A stretch of DNA of 64,000 nt, from NCBI GenBank assembly GCA_021234155.1, contig JAJEKV010000006.1, positions 11,309,317-11,373,316 of the forward strand. Direction: 5' to 3'. The position numbers were made by a program, and so were the translations under genes. A model generated the notes under the pieces. It did not search any database and was not told the origin of the DNA. It was given only the letters and a program-made list of their open reading frames with translations. The stretch comes from Isoetes taiwanensis. Taxonomy: Eukaryota > Streptophyta > Lycopodiopsida > Isoetales > Isoetaceae. Position 1 is the stretch's first letter. Every line of letters begins with the position of its first letter. Shown piece by piece: positions 12,032 to 22,325 of the stretch.

Positions 12032-13165
12032 GCCTGATTCTGTGCCTCGTTTTCACTATTAGAGTCATATACATCATCATTTTGAGTGTGCATTTTCCCT
12101 TTGAACTTGTCCTTTCCCATTTCTAGTTCCTTGACTGCTGAGATAGTATTTATGTCCTTGCAGACACATGTCTCATCAAAAACCACATCTCTGCTTATTA
12201 AAATTTGTCTCTTGTTCACATCAAATAGTCTATAGCCCTTGGATTGCTCATCATAGCCTGCAAGATAGCATTTTACTGTCCTGTCATCAAGCTTTTTTCT
12301 GATTTCCTTTGGAACATGAACATAAGCAACACATCCATAAGTCTTGAACATATCATATGTAGGTTTCTGCTCATTCCACATTTCCTCTGGAGTCTTACCT
12401 TTAATAGAGGCTGAAGGAAGTTTATTTTGAATCATTACTGCTGTTTTCACTGCTTCATCCCACAAGAAGTTTGGCATACCTGATTGTTTAAGCATGGACC
12501 TAACAGCATTAAGGATAGTTCTATTCTTTCTCTTAGCAATTCCATTTTGTTGAGGAGTGTACCTGCATGTTAGTTGTCTTTTTATCCCTTTATTTCTATA
12601 GTATTTGTTAAACTCACTTCATAGAAATTCTCCTCCTCTTTCTTCCAGTTTCTCGTTCAACTTATTGATTTTATAGGCAGCAAAAGCTTGGTCCTTGTGC
12701 TTAAGAACATAACATTTGGTTTTCCTTGAGAAATCATCTATAAAAGTTATAAAGAATTTGTTACCAATCAGACTTGTTATATTAATAGGGCCACTACATA
12801 GAACTGTGTGAATAAGATCTAGAATTTCTCTTGCTCTTTTTGTAGATTTCTTGAAACTAAGCCGAGTATGCTTTCCCAACATGCATCCTTCACAAACAAA
12901 GTTCTCATGTTCTTGTACTTATGCATTAATCATCTTGTTCTTAATCATGTAATGGATGTTGTTTAGATGAGTGTGACCCAATCTATCATGCCATTGTCTG
13001 ATTGATGGATGAGCAGTATAATATATTGAGCCTTCAGTCTTCAACTTATCAAGAGCAAATAGGTTTCCAACCCTTTTTGCAAGAAATTTTAATTCATCCT
13101 CAGGAAAGATATTACAGTGCTTTTTCTCAAAGCAAACCTTGTAGCCTAAATCTACAAGTTAAGGC
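12015..13165 (-). pseudogene. Copia fragment 1, pre-integrase and integrase part
   Basis: The minus strand encodes a GAG-pre-integrase segment (QWHDRLGHTHLNNIHYM, near 12950), a C-x2-C knuckle region near CEGCMLGKHTRL, and the integrase core with ITFIDDFSRKTKCYV and RYTPQQNGIA. The C-terminal integrase piece (12495 to about 12030) includes WDEAVKTAVMIQNKLPSASIKG and ISRDVVFDE. All three expected catalytic acids are replaced: the first Asp reads Val in HTVLC, the second reads Glu in ERGGEF, and the Glu reads Lys in GIAKRKN. The sequence stops matching Copia at about 13165, so protease, gag and the 5' LTR are missing. Confidence 0.9.
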
Positions 13166-13279
13166 AATATCTTGACGCTTGCTTCCTCAGTAAGCTTTGG
13201 GATGCCAATGCCCTTGAACATGTCAAGACAACACACTACCAGCGCCACATAAATCCCACATTGGAACGAGGCCCACAAT

Positions 13280-13806
13280 GCTATCTGCGTACCCACTTGC
13301 CCATGAAAAGGCGCAGACTCATTGCCTCCATTCGCACAGGGGCACATCATCTTGGTTGAGGCGAGGCGGATGGATTGGTGAGCCACGCCAAGACAGGCTC
13401 TGTCAATGCTGTCAAATGGGAGTCATTGGGGATGAATCTCATACCCTTCAAAGTTGCCCAGCATATGATCAAACCGGACGCTATCTTTGAGTTGGTCAGG
13501 CCTGGCCAGCCGTTACATGTGACATTGAGCACAGCATCCGTACGGGTGTTGGGATCATACCTTCAGGAGGTTATGGACATGCGAGATCAGCTATGTCCTC
13601 GGGCACACACTTGACATGTATATATACATTGATGTATACTTGTACAGTTTGACAGCATTCTTATTACTGCTATGGTTTTTCCCTCGAAAACCCTTCAGGG
13701 CAGGGGTTTTTTTAACCCGGACAGTAATAAGTTTGTTGCGCTCCTTATGGGTTCCATAGGCCGATTGGCCTCAGTGGACGATAAAATATCATTCTCATTC
13801 TCATTC
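13280..13806 (+). mobile_element. Microsatellite-tailed LINE, 3' fragment, copy A
   Basis: The plus strand encodes, with one frameshift near 13372, the C-terminal end of a non-LTR reverse transcriptase. It reads RRRLIASIRTGAHHLG, then RLCQCCQMGVIGDESHTL and SCPAYD, a C-x2-C...H...C zinc-binding pattern. After a stop the 3' UTR contains GTTCCATAGGCC and GTGGACGATAAAAT and ends in an (ATTCTC)n tail at about 13792-13806. Three other pieces in the window (14340-14935, 15104-15245, 35040-35515) share this protein end and/or this tail design. It differs from the L1-type LINEs here, which have poly-A tails and a different finger. Truncated at its 5' side. Confidence 0.65.
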
Positions 13807-14339
13807 TAAAAATCCATTAGAATCGAAGTAACCTTGATAAAGGTTGGCTTCCTCAAATTTTGAGCAAGAGTGGCCATTTATACTAAAAAATAGGACATCA
13901 CAAACAAGCATAAATCTCGAGAAACTAGTTGTAGGACATAGAACTAGAAATTTACGCAAGAGGTTGAAGATTTTAATAAGCAAAAGGGGTTTCGAAGCAA
14001 AGCAATAATTCCTCTAGAAATCCATTAAATTCAAAACTTAGATCATTTAAAAATCCAAATTATCTTTCAAACGCAAATCTGTTTATGAAATTTGCACGTT
14101 TCAAACTTTTTTGTTGGAAAAAAAAAGTTTTATTTAGAAAAAGAGGAGATGTGCAAACATTTATTAGAAGAAAAAGATAGTTAAATCAGTACAGATGAAG
14201 AAAATGTGCCATCAAAAATAGACAAAGGCCTTTTATTTTTTAGAAGGCCATCACAACATCGCATGCTTCTCACTTACAGCCTAGAAGTCAAAACTATGGT
14301 GTCGTATGCTATTCTTTACAAGAGACAAGTTTTTAACCT
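13807..14339. other. No feature recognised
   Basis: AT-rich sequence without coding character or clear repeats between two LINE fragments. Confidence 0.4.
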
Positions 14340-14935
14340 CTCCAATATTCTGCCATGAAGTGCCATCTCCACTATATTAGCAAGATGCATTATATGGATG
14401 ATGATAGGTACCCTCATCTCGCGCTTACCATAGCTGAATCTCCCCAGCATTTGAAACAACGTTGGAAAGAGAATTATAATGCATGGTTTGCCCGCCGGGT
14501 GCAGTACGTAAACAGAACTTGCATGGTGCTTGCTAGTTCTAATCCAGAGCTCTTGCAAAAATATCTTGATGGTCATTTTTCTCAGAAGATGTGGGATGCA
14601 GTTACCTTAGTCCAAGTTAAAACTGGTCATTATCATGTACATATAAATCCCACTTTGGCATCAGGACCACAAGCTTATTTGCTTGCTTTCTTGCCTATGA
14701 AAAAGCTTGTAGCTATTGCATCAATTCGCATAAGGCCCCACAAGCTATGGATTGAGGCGGATAAATGGAGTGGCATAATTGCCACGAGAAGCGAGATTAT
14801 GTGCATGTTGCCAGTTACAGGTTATTGAAGATGAAAGCCATACTCTGCGGCTTGTGATGGGCAGGATCAATTTGGGTGTGTTGTGAGTTGTCCCAAAGCT
14901 ACACCTTCTCATTGATGTTAAAATACCATCCATCC
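14340..14935 (+). mobile_element. Microsatellite-tailed LINE, 3' fragment, copy B
   Basis: A 157-codon open frame (14355-14828) reads as the distal part of a non-LTR reverse transcriptase, ending IASIRIRPHKLWIEADKW. The next frame continues RLCACCQLQVIEDESHTL, which matches the finger of copy A residue for residue at C, C, I, DESHTL. The 3' end has CTTCTCATTGATGTTAAAAT followed by a (CCAT)n tail near 14924-14936. A single-base shift at about 14795 separates the two frames. It shows more of the upstream domain than copy A, with no recognisable catalytic motif. Confidence 0.6.
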
Positions 14936-15103
14936 ATCTTATTTCTTGAACTTTTTCTTGCATATCCTTGACAAGTGAATGTATTAGAAATTAGGCAATT
15001 TTTGTTGGAAACCGTCAAACAAAATATAAGCAGTATTCCATTACTTGGGAATCCTTGCCATATTTTCTCCAAAAGAGTAACTGATGGTTTAAATTATGGA
15101 AGA

Positions 15104-15245
15104 ATAGAATAGAATAGATTTTTTAACGTCCACGGAGACCAATAGGTCATGGGCTTCCAATTGTCATTGTTGTGATCCACTTCCATATAAGGAGTGAGTC
15201 CCCGGGTCCCGGTGCCCCCCTTTCTTTTTTTGCATCATTTGTGAA
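15104..15245 (-). mobile_element. Microsatellite-tailed LINE, 3' tail, copy C (minus strand)
   Basis: Read on the minus strand, the segment contains GGTCTCCGTGGACGTTAAAA followed by (ATTCT)n, the same layout as the 3' ends of copies A and E. Copia 2 inserted at 15246-15250 cuts it. I could not follow coding sequence past the Copia. Confidence 0.5.
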
Positions 15246-15250
15246 TATAA
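15246..15250. repeat. Target-site duplication, left copy, of Copia 2 (TATAA)
   Basis: TATAA directly precedes the 5' LTR and recurs at 20719-20723 directly after the 3' LTR. Confidence 0.9.
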
Positions 15251-15863
15251 TGTTAGAATATGAGATCATTACATAAATAATGTGGAGGGGATCTGTGCCA
15301 GGCATGTAGAAGATCAAGATCATTTCTTGTGTAAGGATAATGTCCCAAGTTCAAAGATTAAATCATGTTCTTCATTAGGGTTAGACAAGTTACAAGAGTT
15401 TAACTTCGAACCATTGAAAATAATAGTCAATGGTCAACAAGCTTATTTTTAATATTCTGCCTGTGGGATAATGTGTGCGACGAAAATTCTGGACAGGAAA
15501 GTTTATCTAGTCCGGATCTACAGGCTTGTCGGTCGATTCCTCATGATATAACACCGAACAATGGGTAGCGGGATATCTGATGAAATGACGGATCTATTCG
15601 CGGCCGATTTGGTGGGAATAGCTTAAGATGCTTAAGATCTCATTGATCCAAGTTGTGTTGATATTGATTTGCGGTGATTTTCCTATTATTGTCATTTTGA
15701 ACTTGCTTCGTGCTCAAATATCATTTTCTCCTATTGAATATTTGAATAAGAACTTCCCTAGTTCTTAAAGCTAGTTTGTGGCAATATCCTTGATATAAAT
15801 TGTGTGCTAGAATATTGTGTTGCACCAAGTGAATTGTTGATTGTAACAAGTTGAAAGCTCTCA
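15251..15863 (+). repeat. Copia 2 5' LTR
   Basis: 613 bp beginning TGTTAGAATATGAG and ending GAAAGCTCTCA. Nearly identical to 20105-20718. Confidence 0.95.
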
Positions 15864-15882
15864 TGCATCGTATCGAGGCGGG
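15864..15882 (+). promoter_or_regulatory. Degraded primer-binding site of Copia 2
   Basis: The bases after the LTR keep the core GTATC and following G/C positions of the usual tRNA-iMet complement, with a few extra bases inserted. This is an approximate match. Confidence 0.4.
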
Positions 15883-15896
15883 TTATTGGCAAGGAG

Positions 15897-16938
15897 GATG
15901 TCTAGTCGATTTGGTCTTTGGACTTTTAGCAAGCTGTGGAAGTGTATAAAAGGTGGACTGGTTTTGATTTGGAAGGATCTTTGTAAAGCATATATTGGAG
16001 GTCGAGGATTTGTGGGATCTTGTTGATCGTCTTTGGTGTTAATACTAGTGCAGGTGCAAGTGCTATTGCAAGCACTAGTGTTGTTGCTGCTACTACTGCG
16101 GGGAGGCTCGGGAGGAGATGCGATCTTTGCTAGTGTGGAAGAAGTTACCTCGGTGAGAGAAGCGATGGAGCAAGGACTTCGTTCGGTCAGGCCAAACTCA
16201 AAGAAGCACAAGGAATCATTGCTTCAAAGGTTAGTCCTACAATTAGGCTAAAGCTAAGAAATAAGAGTCCTAGAGATGTGGATGTTTATGCTTAAACATT
16301 TTGAGGAGAAAACTTCTTCCTGAGATAGATTTGTTGGACAAAGAACTTCGGGGAATCTTAAATTACATGAAGAGGATGATGTGTCAGATTTCTTTAATAA
16401 ATTTGACAATATAGTGGCTGATTTAGGAGGGGCTGGAGTAGATCTCTCTGAGAGATACCAAGTTTTAGCAATTGCAAGAGCCATTATAGATAATGAACAA
16501 TTGGGTCCGTTTATAAGAAATGTTGCAAAGAACAGAGAGGAAGCTGAAACTATTATTAGGACAGAAGTTGAGCAGAGAAAAGTGGGTAAAGGAACTGAAG
16601 AAGAAACTGAAATTTTATACACTGGTAAAGCTGGAAAAAAGCAAGATAAAATCATTTGTTATTTCTGCCATGAGCCTGGCCATGTCAAAAATAACTGTCC
16701 TAAGCTTAAGAAAGAAGAATTTGTTTGTTACACATGTGGTGGCCAAGGGCATTTAGCATCTAAGTGCCCTACACCTAAAGAATTTGGAAGAGGAAGGGGG
16801 TGGTCATGCGGGGGAAGAAATGTGGGAAGAGGTCGAGGAGGAGGAAGAAGACCCCGGGTACATTTATCACACAAGAGCATGAAGAAAGAAGGAAATTGTA
16901 GGCGAAGATGGGGTAAGCTTGTTAAATTACGCCCTTGA
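15897..16938 (+). pseudogene. Copia 2 gag
   Basis: Coding starts at the ATG at 15897 (MSSRFGL in the first frame) and runs in broken frames to 16938. The central part has RLKLRNKSPRDV (UBN2-type gag). The 3' part (16381-16938) is open and contains SDFFNKFDNIVADLGGAGV. Two CCHC knuckles follow, CYFCHEPGHVKNNC and CYTCGGQGHLASKC, then a Gly/Arg-rich tail. Stops near 16020 and frame changes near 16290 disable it. It would form the particle that packages element RNA. Confidence 0.85.
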
Positions 16939-18520
16939 GAATCAAACAAATTCTAACAAGTTATCTCATGCTCTTGTAGTTGATAGTGGGCTGAAAAGAT
17001 CGATTAGTTCATACTCTTGAATTGCTCAAGAATGTAGAACAAGGAGAAGCCGAAATGTTCAAGTGGGAAATGGAGCTTTACAAAGGATTGAAGGGAGAGG
17101 GCTTCTGCAATTGTGGGATTTGCATGGGAATATAGTAGACATTAAAAATGTTTTGTGTGTGCACGGGATTATCAAAAATCTCATATCTGTTAGTCGGTTG
17201 GTTGACTTAGGCTCTGAGAGTTGTTTTTGATGATGATGGTTGTAACATTTGGTTTGATAATAAAATCAAGTTTCATGCCAAACGTGTTGGGAAATTATTT
17301 CAATTGGAACACACCAATAATTCACCTTGCAAAGTATTGATGGTTTCTGAATTTGAGCTTTGGCATAATCGGTTGGCTCATACTCATTCTAATAACCTCA
17401 AGTTGTTGGCAAAGACATATTAAATATAAAAGTGAAGAAAAGGGGCATATTTGTGAAGGTTGTATGCTTGGAAAAATAAATAGGTTGCCTTTTGCCAGAT
17501 CAAAGAAGAAAAGTAAAGAGGTTTTAGAATTGGTTCATACTGACCTATGTGGGCCTTTAAACATTAGAGGCAGAACTGGAAAAAGGTATTTCATCACTTT
17601 TATTGATGATTATACCAGAAAATGCAAATGTTATTTGCTAGCCAACAAAGCCCAAGCTTTAATTGCATTCAAGCAATTTGTAGCAGAATCAGAAAGGCAA
17701 ACAGGTATGAAACTAAAATGTGTAAGGTCTGATCGAGGGGGAGAATATCTGTCAACCAAATTCAGGAGTTTTTGTATTGCCAATGGCATTAGAAGACAGT
17801 TGACCTGTAGATACAGTCCTCAACAAAATGGTATAGCAGAAAGAAGAAACAGAACCTTAATGAATGCTGTTAGATCAATGATCAAAAATAATTATTTATG
17901 GGAAGAAGCCCTGCTGACTGCCAATCTTATACAAAATAAGCTCCCTTCCTCAAGCTTGCAAGGGAATATTCCTGACCTAATGTGGTATGGAGAAAACTCA
18001 GAAATTGATTATGAAAAATTCAAAGTGTATGGATGTTTGGCCTATGTACATAAACCAGATGAGCTTAGAAAGAAACTTGATGACAAAGCTGAAATTGGTT
18101 TTCTTGTAGGCTATGATAGCCATTCAAAGGGCTACAGGATCTTTACACCTGAAAATAAAAATATTGTGATTAGCAGAGATGTGGTTTTTTGTGAGGATGT
18201 CTTATACAAAAATAGACATCAAGTTACAAAAGAAGACTCTTTAGTCAAAATGTCTCAAGTGTCAAATAATCAAATTGATTATGAAGAAGAGGAGGAGGAG
18301 ACCAATGAAACAAAAATTGATAATCAGGCTCAAGGGGCTCAAACTACTGAAATGGTGGAACCTGAAAAGATACCAGAAAGAAAAATCAGAAAGAGAAGAA
18401 CAGAAGCTCAAAGGTTATTGGAAGAAATTAATTTTGACAAGGAAGCATATGGGAGAAACATCTCAGGTGGAAGCAAAAGGCTAGAACAAGAACCAGAAGT
18501 TGATGAAATTTGAACAAATC
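16939..18520 (+). pseudogene. Copia 2 protease and integrase
   Basis: The protease region (about 16940-17220) contains the LVVDSG active-site block and, downstream, ISVSRLVDLG, with stops. The ORF at 17353-18513 (386 codons) carries the pre-integrase knuckle end (CEGCMLGKINRLPF) and the integrase core. All three catalytic acids are present: Asp in VHTDLCGP, Asp in RSDRGGEY, Glu in GIAERRN. An acidic Glu-rich stretch (EEEEEETNE) lies near residue 310. The integrase is the best-preserved part of the element. Confidence 0.92.
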
Positions 18521-20048
18521 ATGGCTATACTAGAGGATGTTGAAGTACCTAGAACAGTTGAGGCGGGCTATGAAAAGTGCTCAAAGCGAGAACAATAAAA
18601 AAAATGCAATGCATGAAGAATTAGGCTCTTTGTGGATACCCATACTTATGGCGTTGTAAAGGAACCCTTGGGAAAAATATTGTTGGCGATAAATGGATTT
18701 TCGAATTAAAACTAATGCGAGATGGCTCAAAAAAATATAAAGCTCGGTTGGTTGCACAAGGCTTTACTCAGAAACAAGGTCAAGACTATGATGAAACCTA
18801 TTCTCCCATAGTCAAGCTCACAAGCATAAGAGTTCTATTGAGTATAGCAAATGCTCTTGACTTAGAAATACATCATATGGATGTGAAGACTGCATTTCTA
18901 AATGCCACATTGGAAGAAGAAATTTTTATGAAACAGGCTCCTGGTTTTGAGAAAGACAAAAATCTTGTTTGGAAATTAAACAGGGCAGTATATGGTTTAA
19001 AACAAGCTCCAAGAGAGTGGTATATTTGCATGGATACCTTCTTGAGAGATCAAGGGTTTGAGAAATTTCAAAATGATGGCAACTTGTATAGATACAAAAT
19101 AGGAGAAGAATTTTGCATTATAGCCTTATATGTGGATGATTAATGATTGCAAATTCCACTAAAATTCTAAATGTGAGCAAGGATATTCTGAAACATAGGT
19201 TCAAAATGTATGATCTAGTGCCTTTGCAAAAGTTTCTGGGAATTGAAGTTGTAAGGGACAGGAAAAATAAAATATTGAAATTGAAGCAAAGAGGACATAT
19301 AGAAAACATGCTCAAAAGATTCAATATGGAACATGCTTGTTCTGTCAAAACACCTATTGTGCCAGGACATCAATTGACTGCTGAGGTTGAAGCAAATATA
19401 GAAGAACTGGAATATATGAAACAGGTCCCATATCGTGCTCTAGTTGGTTGTTTATTATTCTTAAGCAACAGTACTAGACCAGATATAACATATGCAGTCA
19501 ATATTTTAAGTAGAAGGTGCAGCAATCCTGGAAAAATACATTGGCTAGCAGCTAAAAGAGTCTTGAAATATTTAAAAGGGACACAAGATTATGGAATAAC
19601 TTATGATGACAGCAATTTGCAAATGCATGCCTATGCAGATGCTGACTGGGCATGTGATCAAGCTGAAAGAAAATCCACTACAGGTTATGTTATTTTTCTT
19701 GCAGGTGGCACTATAAGCTGGAGGACAAAAAAGCAATCTGCAATTGCATTATCATCAGCAGAAGCTGAGTATGCTGCCTCATCTCTTCTATCTAGAGAAA
19801 TAGTTTGGCTCAGAAGGTTGCTGGAAGAGCTAAGAGTCAAACAGGTAAATCCTACTACTATATTTTCAGATAGTCAAAGCTGTATTGCAATTGTTAAAAA
19901 TCCTGTAGAACATGAGAGGACGAAGCATATAGAGTTAAGCATGCATTATATCAGAGATCAGGCTACCAAAGGTAACATTCAAATGACATATGTCAGCACT
20001 GACAAACAAATAGCTGATATCTTCAAGGGGGGGGCTTGCAGAAAGTAA
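18521..20048 (+). pseudogene. Copia 2 reverse transcriptase and RNase H
   Basis: The ORF at 18715-19143 holds the RVT_2 domain ([45 protein letters not shown]). It stops immediately after the catalytic YVDD at about 19131-19142, where a single-base change in phase creates TAA. The ORF at 19143-20048 continues in the shifted frame with LQKFLGIEV, then RNase H (HAYADADWACD, ALSSAEAEY, HIELSMHYIRD). The C-terminus ends near 20048. Without both frames no working enzyme is made. Confidence 0.92.
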
Positions 20049-20104
20049 GTTTACAGGTTTCCAAAGACAACTTAAAGTGCATTATTTATGCAATGAAGGA
20101 GGAG

Positions 20105-20718
20105 TGTTAGAATATGAGATCATTACATAAATAATGTGGAGAGGATCTGTGCCAGGCATGTAGAAGATCAAGATCATTTCTTGTGTAAGGATAATGTCCC
20201 AAGTTCAAAGATTAAATCATGTTCTTCATTAGGGTTAGACAAATTACAAGAGTTTAACTTCGAACCATTGAAAATAATAGTCAATGGTCAACAAGCTTAT
20301 TTTTAATATTCTGCCTGTGGGATAATGTGTGCGACGAAAATTCTGGACAGGAAAGTTTATCTAGTCCGGATCTACAGGCTTGTCGGTTGATTCCTCATGA
20401 TATAACACTGAACAATGGGTAGCAGGATATACAGTGAAGCAGACGGATCTATTCACAGCCGATTTGGTCCGGAATAGCTTAAGATGCTTAAGATCTCATT
20501 GATCCAAGTCGTGTTGATATTGACTGCAGTGATTTTCCTATTATTGTCATTTTGAACTTGCTTCATGCTCAAATATCATTTTCTCCTATTGAATATTTGA
20601 ATAAGAACTTCCCTAGTTCTTAAAGCTAGTTTGTGGCAATATCCTTGATATAAATTGTGTGCTAGAATATTGTGTTGCACCAAGTGAATTGTTGATTGTA
20701 ACAAGTTGAAAACTCTCA
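20105..20718 (+). repeat. Copia 2 3' LTR
   Basis: 614 bp matching the 5' LTR. Several CG dinucleotides of the 5' copy read TG or CA here. Confidence 0.95.
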
Positions 20719-20723
20719 TATAA
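20719..20723. repeat. Target-site duplication, right copy, of Copia 2 (TATAA)
   Basis: Matches 15246-15250. Confidence 0.9.
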
Positions 20724-21398
20724 GCCCGGGATAATCCCTTTCTTCTTGCATTTAGCTCAAATTACTTATTGTAGTGCAAACCACATTGCCTAAGTGAAGT
20801 CAATATGTTTCTCTTAAATATGCCAATTGGAGATGAGTTGGTTCATGCACTTGTTTCATAGAGAAGGAGGGTGCAGTGGCTTATAATTCCATTGGCCTAT
20901 GAGATGCCTGAATGCCACTCTTTGAACACTTACCCTTTATAACTAAATTGAATATGAAAATTTCCATCTATAATTTTCAAATACACATGATGAATCAACT
21001 ATAGCTTTTTACATTTAATTTTTTCTATTGGCATAACATATTGAAGATCGCTTAATAGTAATAATATATTAACTGGGACATGAATTTTACAAGGTGTTTT
21101 GCCAAAATCTACCATGCATTAGAACAATAAAAGGATGGTTGATTTGTCACGTCAAGAATCTCTTCAATAATAGCAACAATAATTTTCTCTTTCTAATTTG
21201 AGAGAAAAGATAATCGATTTTTTGCAAAGAAAGGTACCACAACATGCAACATTATCTTCTTATATACATTATAAAGTTATAGCGTAAATATATCATGAAA
21301 TCCTAATTTAGATGGTTGAGATCATCTGATTGCATCCGAAGGCGAGATTTATTGCTCGACTTCCCGCTATCGTGATTGGTCATGCTTTGGTCTCTTAA
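20724..21398. other. No feature recognised
   Basis: AT-rich spacer without coding signal. Confidence 0.4.
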
Positions 21399-22325
21399 GA
21401 GGAAAGATAAAAGGAAAAGGGAGAAGGAAAAGGGAAAAATGAAGGGCAAAAAGGCACGAGAAAAATGGAAGAGAAAAGGCAAAGGAAAAGGGAGGGGGAA
21501 AACGGCACTGAAAAAAGGGGAAGAGGGAAATGGTGAGGAATGAAGGAAGAGGGAAGGGAAAGAAAAGGAAGAGGAAAATGGTGGGGAGAAGGGAAGGGAA
21601 AAGGGCATGGGAAAGGGAAAGAGGGAAAGAGTATGGATAGGAAGAAAAGGGAAGCGAAGAAAAGGACATGGGAAGAGGGGAAAGAGAAAAAAGGAGACGA
21701 GAAGGGAAGGCAAAAAGGGAAAGAGAAAAAGAAAAGGGAGGGCAAAGGGAGAAAGGAAAGGGAAAAGTGGCAGGGGAAAAAAGGGAAGAGGGAAATGGGA
21801 AAAGAGAAGGGAAGAGGGAAAGGGTGAGGAAAGGGGGAAAGGGAAGGCATGGGAAAAAAAAAGGAAAAAGAACAAAGGAGGAGGAAATGGAAGGAAAACG
21901 GGTACATGAAAACGTAGGAAGAGAGGGGAAAGAGGGGGAGAAAGGGCACTTGAAAAAAAGGAAGAGAAAAAGCGATTGAAAAAAAAAAGGGAAAGGAAGG
22001 GAAACTGGGGGGGGAGGGAAGCGAAAGGAAGGAAGGGAGGCGAGAACGGTAAAATGGAAAAGGTAAAAAGAAAAGAGGGGGGGGAAGGGGAAGTAGAAAA
22101 TGAGAAAAGGGAAAATTTGGGGTGTGGGAAAATAGAAAAGGAAAATGTAAAAAAGGGGAAAGAAAATGGAGGATTGAGAAAAACGAAAGCGTGGGAAGAG
22201 CAAACAAAAAAAAAGGAAAAGGGAAAGAATAAAGGTAAAACGGAAAATTAAAGGGCAAAGGAACAAAAAAGAAGAGGAAAATAGAAAAAAGAAAAAGCAC
22301 GGAATGGAATGTAGGGTAGAAGAGC
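21399..22325 (+). repeat. Polypurine (GA-rich) tract of about 930 bp
   Basis: Almost uninterrupted purines on the plus strand, built from degenerate GGGAAAAGG and GGCATGGGAAAGGG-like units. The long open frames seen in it, rich in Lys/Glu/Gly on one strand and Phe/Pro/Leu/Ser on the other, are composition artefacts. Such tracts can form triplex (H-DNA) structures. Confidence 0.9.

Larger units (their letters stand above)
15251..20718 (+). mobile_element. Copia retrotransposon 2, complete in layout, pol broken
   Basis: A 5,468-bp element with two LTRs of 613 and 614 bp, TGTTAG...TCTCA ends and a 5-bp TATAA duplication. The order is gag (CCHC knuckles), protease, integrase, reverse transcriptase, RNase H, which defines Copia. 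A degraded primer-binding site (tRNA-iMet type, interrupted) follows the 5' LTR, and a purine tract (AAGGAGGAG) precedes the 3' LTR. The LTRs differ at roughly 20 of 613 positions by eye, so it is a fairly recent but not brand-new insertion. Several frameshifts and stops make it non-autonomous. Confidence 0.95.
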
